Positions 58,800-64,000 of a stretch of 64,000 bases of DNA are shown piece after piece. The stretch covers positions 184,187 through 248,186 of the forward strand of contig VTPC01090596.1 of NCBI GenBank assembly GCA_011009095.1. Direction: 5' to 3'. Under the pieces are notes generated by a model, which saw nothing but the letters and a program-made list of their open reading frames with translations, was not told the origin of the DNA and made no database searches. How positions within the stretch are numbered: the first letter of the stretch is position 1; the number at the start of each line of letters is the position of its first letter. The position numbers were made by a program, and so were the translations under genes. The stretch comes from Ignelater luminosus (taxonomy: Eukaryota; Arthropoda; Insecta; Coleoptera; Elateridae).

Positions 58800-59700
58800 T
58801 TCATCTGCTAAAATTTGGCATGCCACTGAGATTGCTTAGTCATGATCTTGATTTCTCATTTTTTAGCTGTAGATCTTTACTTTTGTTGTTTGCTACGATT
58901 ACGGTACCTCGGATATAGCATCATCAATACAAATGGATTTAACACAACCTTCTAGTTCTTCTCTCAAGGTCTCTAACGGAATATTCAAAGTTTCCAAAAC
59001 AATTCTTGGTTTGCTCCTAAACATAGCTTCATAGAGAGACCTTTCTATTCCAGACTATAAGATAATGCTTTTCATAAATTGTATTAACCTTAGATCCTGG
59101 CCCCAATGCCGTTTCATTGTTTTGCATCCAGATAGTCAACATATTCTCCGCGTCCTGGTTAGCACGTTTGAAACTTCCCTATGGAATTGCAAAACTACAG
59201 GGGTTACAAAAATGATAGAGACATCTTTTGCAGATTTTGTTTCAAGAGGTCACAAAAGAACGAATTTCGCCAAGTGATCCTGAAACACAAGAGCAAATTT
59301 GCATTTACCTTTGGCATAAAATTGGTAATCTGTCAAATTCACTTGGCAAGGTGAATTGAAATTGTTGAAAATTATGGATTTTGGTCAGTTTTCTTCTTTG
59401 CTCTTTTCTGTTTCATTTGATATGGTGCGCAAAGTTATAGTATACAATAAAATTTCCGTACGATGTGATGTCTATCTTCGTGGCCTTCTTCAGAACTACC
59501 AAACATACCTGTAGAATGTTAAACAAATCATCGTTACAAGCGCAATAAGTATACTATTTATATCAACTGATTTATTTTTAAAAGACACTATGAGTTTATC
59601 CATTCCCTGAACAGATAATACGTCTCAGTCTTTCAGGAGCCATTGTATTCTTGGCGGTTTTTTCGGCAAGTTTAGGACTTTTTACGTCTTCGATAAGAAC
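58800..59700 (-). mobile_element. Fossil of an integrase-core element (KRBA2/SCAND3-like)
   Basis: On the minus strand, broken frames carry segments resembling an rve-type integrase core: a YQFYAKGKCKFALVFQDHLA region at about 59330-59270, a stretch with RLIQFMKS near 59060, and a YEAMFRSKPRIVLETLNIP stretch near 59020. This resembles the integrase domain seen in KRBA2/SCAND3-like proteins and related elements. No ends, repeats or other domains were recognised. It is old and broken in many places. Its class (DNA transposon such as Ginger or an LTR-type relative) is uncertain. Confidence 0.45.
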
Positions 59701-59856
59701 GTCTTTCCTTTGTTTGTGAAGTGATTGTAAAATCTACATGTATGACAGGTTTCAGTTAGATTAGTGCAAACGTTTTTGTGATAAAACTACACATGCAATT
59801 CTAAAAATAAAAAGTTGCAATAAGATATAAAATTTTACTTTTTTTGTATGTTCATA

Positions 59857-60735
59857 CAGTGTGTCCCAATTTCGATGCTCACTATTGAGATCTCGGAAAT
59901 TGTAAGAGATACGAAGTCGGTTAAATAAGAAAGAAAAGCTTTGGCTATTTTGGAGATCAGTTGACTTATGCTTTTGTTTTTTTCAAACGAAATTATCTTA
60001 TTTTTGTTAAATAAAAAGCATTTCTCACTTAGTGTGCCATGGCTTTAAACATAAGAAAATCATTGGATTTTTGTCAGATAAATTACATTTGTTATGTAAC
60101 AATTGCTAAAACAAAACAAAAGACGCTTTTAAGATACGTTACTGAGCATTCACAGATAGCATCAACTAAGCATCTAATGCTCCATAAAAGCGTATTTATT
60201 TTGTTTTAGCAATTTTTGCATAACAAATGAATTTCTTTGATAAAACTCCACGACTTTGTGTGTTAGATGTCATGGCACACTATGATGAAAAATGATTTTC
60301 ACTTCGTAACTCGATAAAACAAAAGAATAGCTATGTCAAACCATTAATCACTGAAAAGCATTTAAAGCGTGTAGTTCAATAATATGGAAATCAAGTAGGC
60401 GTTCCATTAGAAAAAATCTTGATTTACGTTTCACCGCCGAAATAAAACAAAAGACAATTGCGAAAATAATTTTTTTGTGTTTCGGAGTAAATTCTCTAAA
60501 ACACCCCATTTGCTGTTCTTTTTTATCTTTGCTCTTTCCTGAGATATTTCACTTTAAAAAAATTAAAATAATTTCGTTTTTAGCAAATATCTAGTAAGCC
60601 GTAAACTTTTTTGAAAAAACAAAGGCATAAGTAAACTGATTTCCAAAATAGCCAAAACTTTTCTAATTTAACCGACTTCGTATCTTTTACAATTTCCGAG
60701 ATCCCAAGAGTGAGCATCGAAATTGGGACACACTG
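59857..60735. mobile_element. Foldback MITE, 879 bp, mariner-like ends
   Basis: The element starts CAGTGTGTCCCAATTTCGAT at 59857 and ends with its inverse complement at 60735, flanked by TA on both sides (59855-59856 and 60736-60737). The arms pair over well over 100 bases with few mismatches; for example TTAACCGACTTCGTATC near the right end mirrors GATACGAAGTCGGTTAA near the left. A second inner inverted repeat (TTGCTAAAACAAAACAAAAG and its inverse at about 60100-60220) makes it a nested hairpin. TA duplication and a CAGTGTGTCCCA-type end suggest mobilisation by a Tc1/mariner transposase. No coding capacity. Confidence 0.88.
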
Positions 60736-60737
60736 TA

Positions 60738-61949
60738 TAATCTAATATAATTAAGTTAAAATCTAAAAATATTTTAGAAGTCTCTAGAGTTATTTTAATA
60801 GTTTACAATAAGTGTGATAATTAGTTGCAAGGAGAATGTTATTCACAACGAGTCTTTAAAAACTCCATGGTCTTGACTAAGTATTCAATTTACTATACTT
60901 ATCTCATACTTAAGTTATTTCCCAAAATAAACTATTAAAAAGGTTAATAATTTTTATTTACCAAAGGTCAGTATTTACTAATAGCTAAATCATTTAAATC
61001 GATTGTTTCCAGCTAAGGATTTTTTAGTGGTATGCGATATCTTATGAAACTGATTTCCATGAAGTGACTTCTCCTGGAAACAATCCCAATTAATGTCATG
61101 CCACGACTTGTATAACGAAATAGAATAATATTGGTCATATTTATACAAACAAATATTAATTTCAAACAAGATTTTTTTGAAGCTCAAAAAGAAGTAAACG
61201 CACATACATATGTACTGATAAACTAACAAATTAAAAACCTGTAACTGTTAACTAACATACAATACAGTTTTTATGGTATGAAAGCTTGATCAGCACAGCT
61301 CTAGTAATTCTGTAATACTAGAACAGAAAATATAGAAAACAATTCAACTTGTTGGTGAAAGAAATTTGAAATAGAGAATATGGTAAATGATGCTAATTAA
61401 TAATTACGTAAAGGAATTAAAACTAACATTAACTGAGATATCAATTAGAATTTGGCACTTAAAGATCAGTAAATGTCCTTAAAATTAACAAGCGGTAGAA
61501 TGAAACATTACATACGGTAGTTGTCACGTAATTAGCTTTGTAAATCACGCAAGGCAGTGACAGATGTCTGCTTCAAAATAAACCTTATAGTTAATACTAA
61601 GGAACCTTTGTCAGAATAATTGATAACAAAACAGACATATTAATATATCAAAGACAGGCAAGCAAGAAAAGGAATTTTAATTTATTATTTCTAATTCATC
61701 AGTTCAATGCAAAATAATCAAAAATATCTTTAAAAAGTCCTGTTAAGGTAAATACTAATTACTGTACGGTAAGTAGAAAAAAAATTTGTATTACCATAAA
61801 GCCTGTACCGAAAAGTTTAATGGCAAAACTCGAGTCACCCATGCATCACTCACATAATCAATAGGATGTAGTAAAGACCTTATAATATTGTCTCTCAAGT
61901 AAATAATTCCAGTTTACTTACCACCGTAATTGTAAGCAATGGCTATAAA
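60738..61949. other. AT-rich stretch, nothing recognised
   Basis: Only short open frames without family resemblance were seen. Confidence 0.45.
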
Positions 61950-62550
61950 TATATAAAAGTTAAGTTAAAATATTTTGGTTGTGTGAAGTAAAAATTAAGT
62001 GTCTATCTGTGCAAACATTGCAACAGTTGTTAAAACAAACAGAAATACTGTGAAAAATGTAATTCAACAAGCCAAAAAGTGGCTGACCAAAAGGGTCTAT
62101 TGATAGAAATATAGAAAAGAAGCCTCTTAAAAGATCGACAAGAAATTCAACAATTGTCAATGGTCGTCCTTCTGTTACTGGAGAGGCCAAATTACTTCAA
62201 AGAGTGTTTTAAACCCTTGCTAGTACGACTTATGCAAAAGACACTTTGAAATAGTTTCAACAGGAAAACATCATTTTTGTTCCAAAACAGGGGAATCCAC
62301 CTAACTGCCTTAAACTTCGCCTTCGCCCCGATAGAAAAGTATTGAATACTAATCAAACAAAGGCTATAAAAACAATCAGAAAAAGGCGAAAATGTGATAG
62401 ACTTCTAACGAAAATATAACAAATTTGGTAAAATGTTATCTGAAGAACTTGCGCAAAATGGATTGAGAGGAATTAAACCAAAAGTGAAGGAGTTCAGTTG
62501 ACAGAAGTTACAAATTTAAATTTGATCTATTTTTATACTACTAATGTCCG
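61950..62550 (+). mobile_element. Decayed Tc1/mariner-like transposase
   Basis: Plus-strand broken frames show a helix-turn-helix piece (SICANIATVVKTNRNTVKNV, about 62005-62065), a RNSTIVNGRPSVTGEAKLLQ piece (about 62140-62205), and the C-terminal signature IIFVPKQGNPPNCLKLRLRP (about 62270-62330). The last corresponds to the NPPNCPKLRPIE-W region around the third catalytic acidic residue in Tc1/mariner relatives. A final LAQNGLRGIKPKVKEFS piece lies at about 62450-62500. The catalytic PIE appears lost and the middle of the protein is largely missing. Terminal repeats were not found. Confidence 0.65.
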
Positions 62551-64000
62551 TAAGTGTTCTAATAAATATTTCTAATGTCAGATTTGTCGTTACTGTCATA
62601 TTAAGCTGTAAAGGTTCGTGTCTCAAAACTGTTGCAGGCTTTAGTTAACTAATTAATCTATGAATTACAGGGATGCGTTAGGTAAAGTATGAAATGTATA
62701 AACAATTTTTAGTTAGTCTATAGAACAATCAGTTATTTTATGGATTAAAACGTATCAGTTGGTTAAACTATAGGGAAAAGAACAAACAAGTACGTACATT
62801 TTTGTAAAATAAACCTAAAGTAATATCTGACGCTCTTTTGGACATACGTTGCTTTAATGCGGTTACGGTTTTCTCGAATCAAACCCATTGATGCCAAGGT
62901 AACTATTCGTAAGTAGTGGGACCGAAATCCAGGCTAAATTATTACAAAAGATACAAAAGTTTATTTATTGAAAAGAAACGAAATTAAAGGGTAAAGAAAA
63001 TTTTCTCAGAAAGGAAATGTTGACACTCTGTAATAAACATCTACGGTCGAACGGTCAGTAATATTTTTCGGACTAAAAGTTAATATGATCGGATCCATTA
63101 TAGACGGTAAGGCATTCGATAGTCGGCGGCGCAATGTTGTGTACTCTACCAGCGGGATGAATCGTGAAACGGCGGTAATCCTTTGTGGCCAGTGAGATTC
63201 AGAAGTGCTTACCACAACAACAATGCTCTACATCAGGAGATTAGCAGTATATATTAGTAGTAGGGAATGATAACGATGATCCCAACCACATAATGTCTAA
63301 CAAAGTCGCGGAGAATAGCTGCATCGATCACACAGTACTAAGCATAGGAGAATAGTCTCACAGGGTGTCGCTCTATAATGCAGAATGATTCGACTGTCCC
63401 TGAAGCTGCTGTTGTCTTTTCGAGTTATGGACGCATGTAGGAACTTATGCAGACCCCATTTATGTTATCTAGCACGATTTGACATTGTAATTTGTATTCA
63501 ACGAGTAATTGGGTTTTATGCACTTCTCGCAGTGATGAAATCATGATGCAGGCATCTAAAACAACAGAAAATGTTAAAATCCGAAATTTCTGGAACACGG
63601 CGAGTATTTTTAAAACCTTTGTAAATTATGCCCATTTTTAATGACACTACAAACACATTTAAACTTAAGTCTGCTTTTCTACAATTTGCCATCAACCGAA
63701 ACAAAATCAGCCGGGTAGTTACGAATTTATACCCAAATTACTGGAAGTGATGTCTTCAGCACTTCTTGCAGGGAAAGGATGACTACGTTGGCATCGGAGA
63801 CAATAGAACTTTTATAATGTTATTCGGTATAACAAATAGAGGTCGGTGCGTGTCATGGATCAAAGCAGACGACGATGCACAGGAAAAAAAATAATATTGA
63901 CATAAATGGTGGCTGAGTCACGTATTTATCGTGAGCCACAGACCATGATGGGTTACGAGTCATGACAGGTCGTGAAACTATAATAATTGGTTTATGTAGC
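62551..64000. other. Right edge, GC-richer, unrecognised
   Basis: From about 62820 the sequence is richer in CpG than the rest of the window. A minus-strand frame at 63006-63215 (SHWPQRITAVSRFIPLVEYT, then TLRRRLSNALPSIMDPIILT) is followed downstream on that strand by an AATAAATAAAC signal near 62965, and a donor-like GTGGTAAGCAC precedes it near 63215. It could be a last exon of a minus-strand gene or part of an old retroelement. No family was recognised. Confidence 0.3.

Overview
The window is AT-rich nuclear DNA from an arthropod, most likely an insect. It has long introns, spliced coding exons and many decayed transposons. I cannot fix the order from sequence alone; a beetle is possible. 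No bacterial, viral or CRISPR-like system was seen.

One host gene on the + strand appears to span nearly the whole window. It encodes a secreted or membrane-tethered clip-domain serine protease of the Stubble / filzig / Notopleural type. Four exons fit together by splice sites and phase: 3768-3870 (start codon and hydrophobic N-terminus), 41152-42501 (clip domain and a long Thr/Pro/Lys-rich stem), 44824-45162 (second Ser/Thr-rich stem segment) and 53012-53189 (activation site RIVGG and catalytic His in AAHC). The exons carrying the catalytic Asp and Ser were not found and should lie beyond position 64000. An acceptor right before the start codon implies a 5' non-coding exon upstream.

The introns are a graveyard of mobile elements. 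They hold a mariner transposase at the left edge (minus, with its terminal repeat at 859), a possible hAT-type element (5360-6197), a tRNA-derived SINE-like unit (19.75 kb), and two minus-strand LINE remnants (29.9-32.3 and 37.8-40.0 kb). The first of these LINEs carries a nested 220-bp hAT MITE with a perfect 8-bp target duplication. There is also a CR1-like LINE 3' part (36.0-37.0 kb) and a 1.9-kb hAT element with decayed transposase and a perfect 8-bp duplication (47768-49681). Further right lie a nearly complete Jockey-clade LINE with an exact 11-bp duplication (54592-57780), an integrase-core fossil (58.8-59.7 kb), an 879-bp foldback element with mariner-like ends (59857-60735) and a decayed Tc1/mariner element (about 61.95-62.55 kb).

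Other structure includes an apparently perfect 629-bp head-to-tail duplication (15059-16316), a degenerate minisatellite (20.5-21.5 kb), two CTCF-like motifs, a CRE palindrome next to GAGA-like repeats, and a few short unexplained open frames with membrane-helix character. I see no novel multi-gene system. The most useful results are the long-range protease gene model, the perfect tandem duplication and the precisely bounded insertions.
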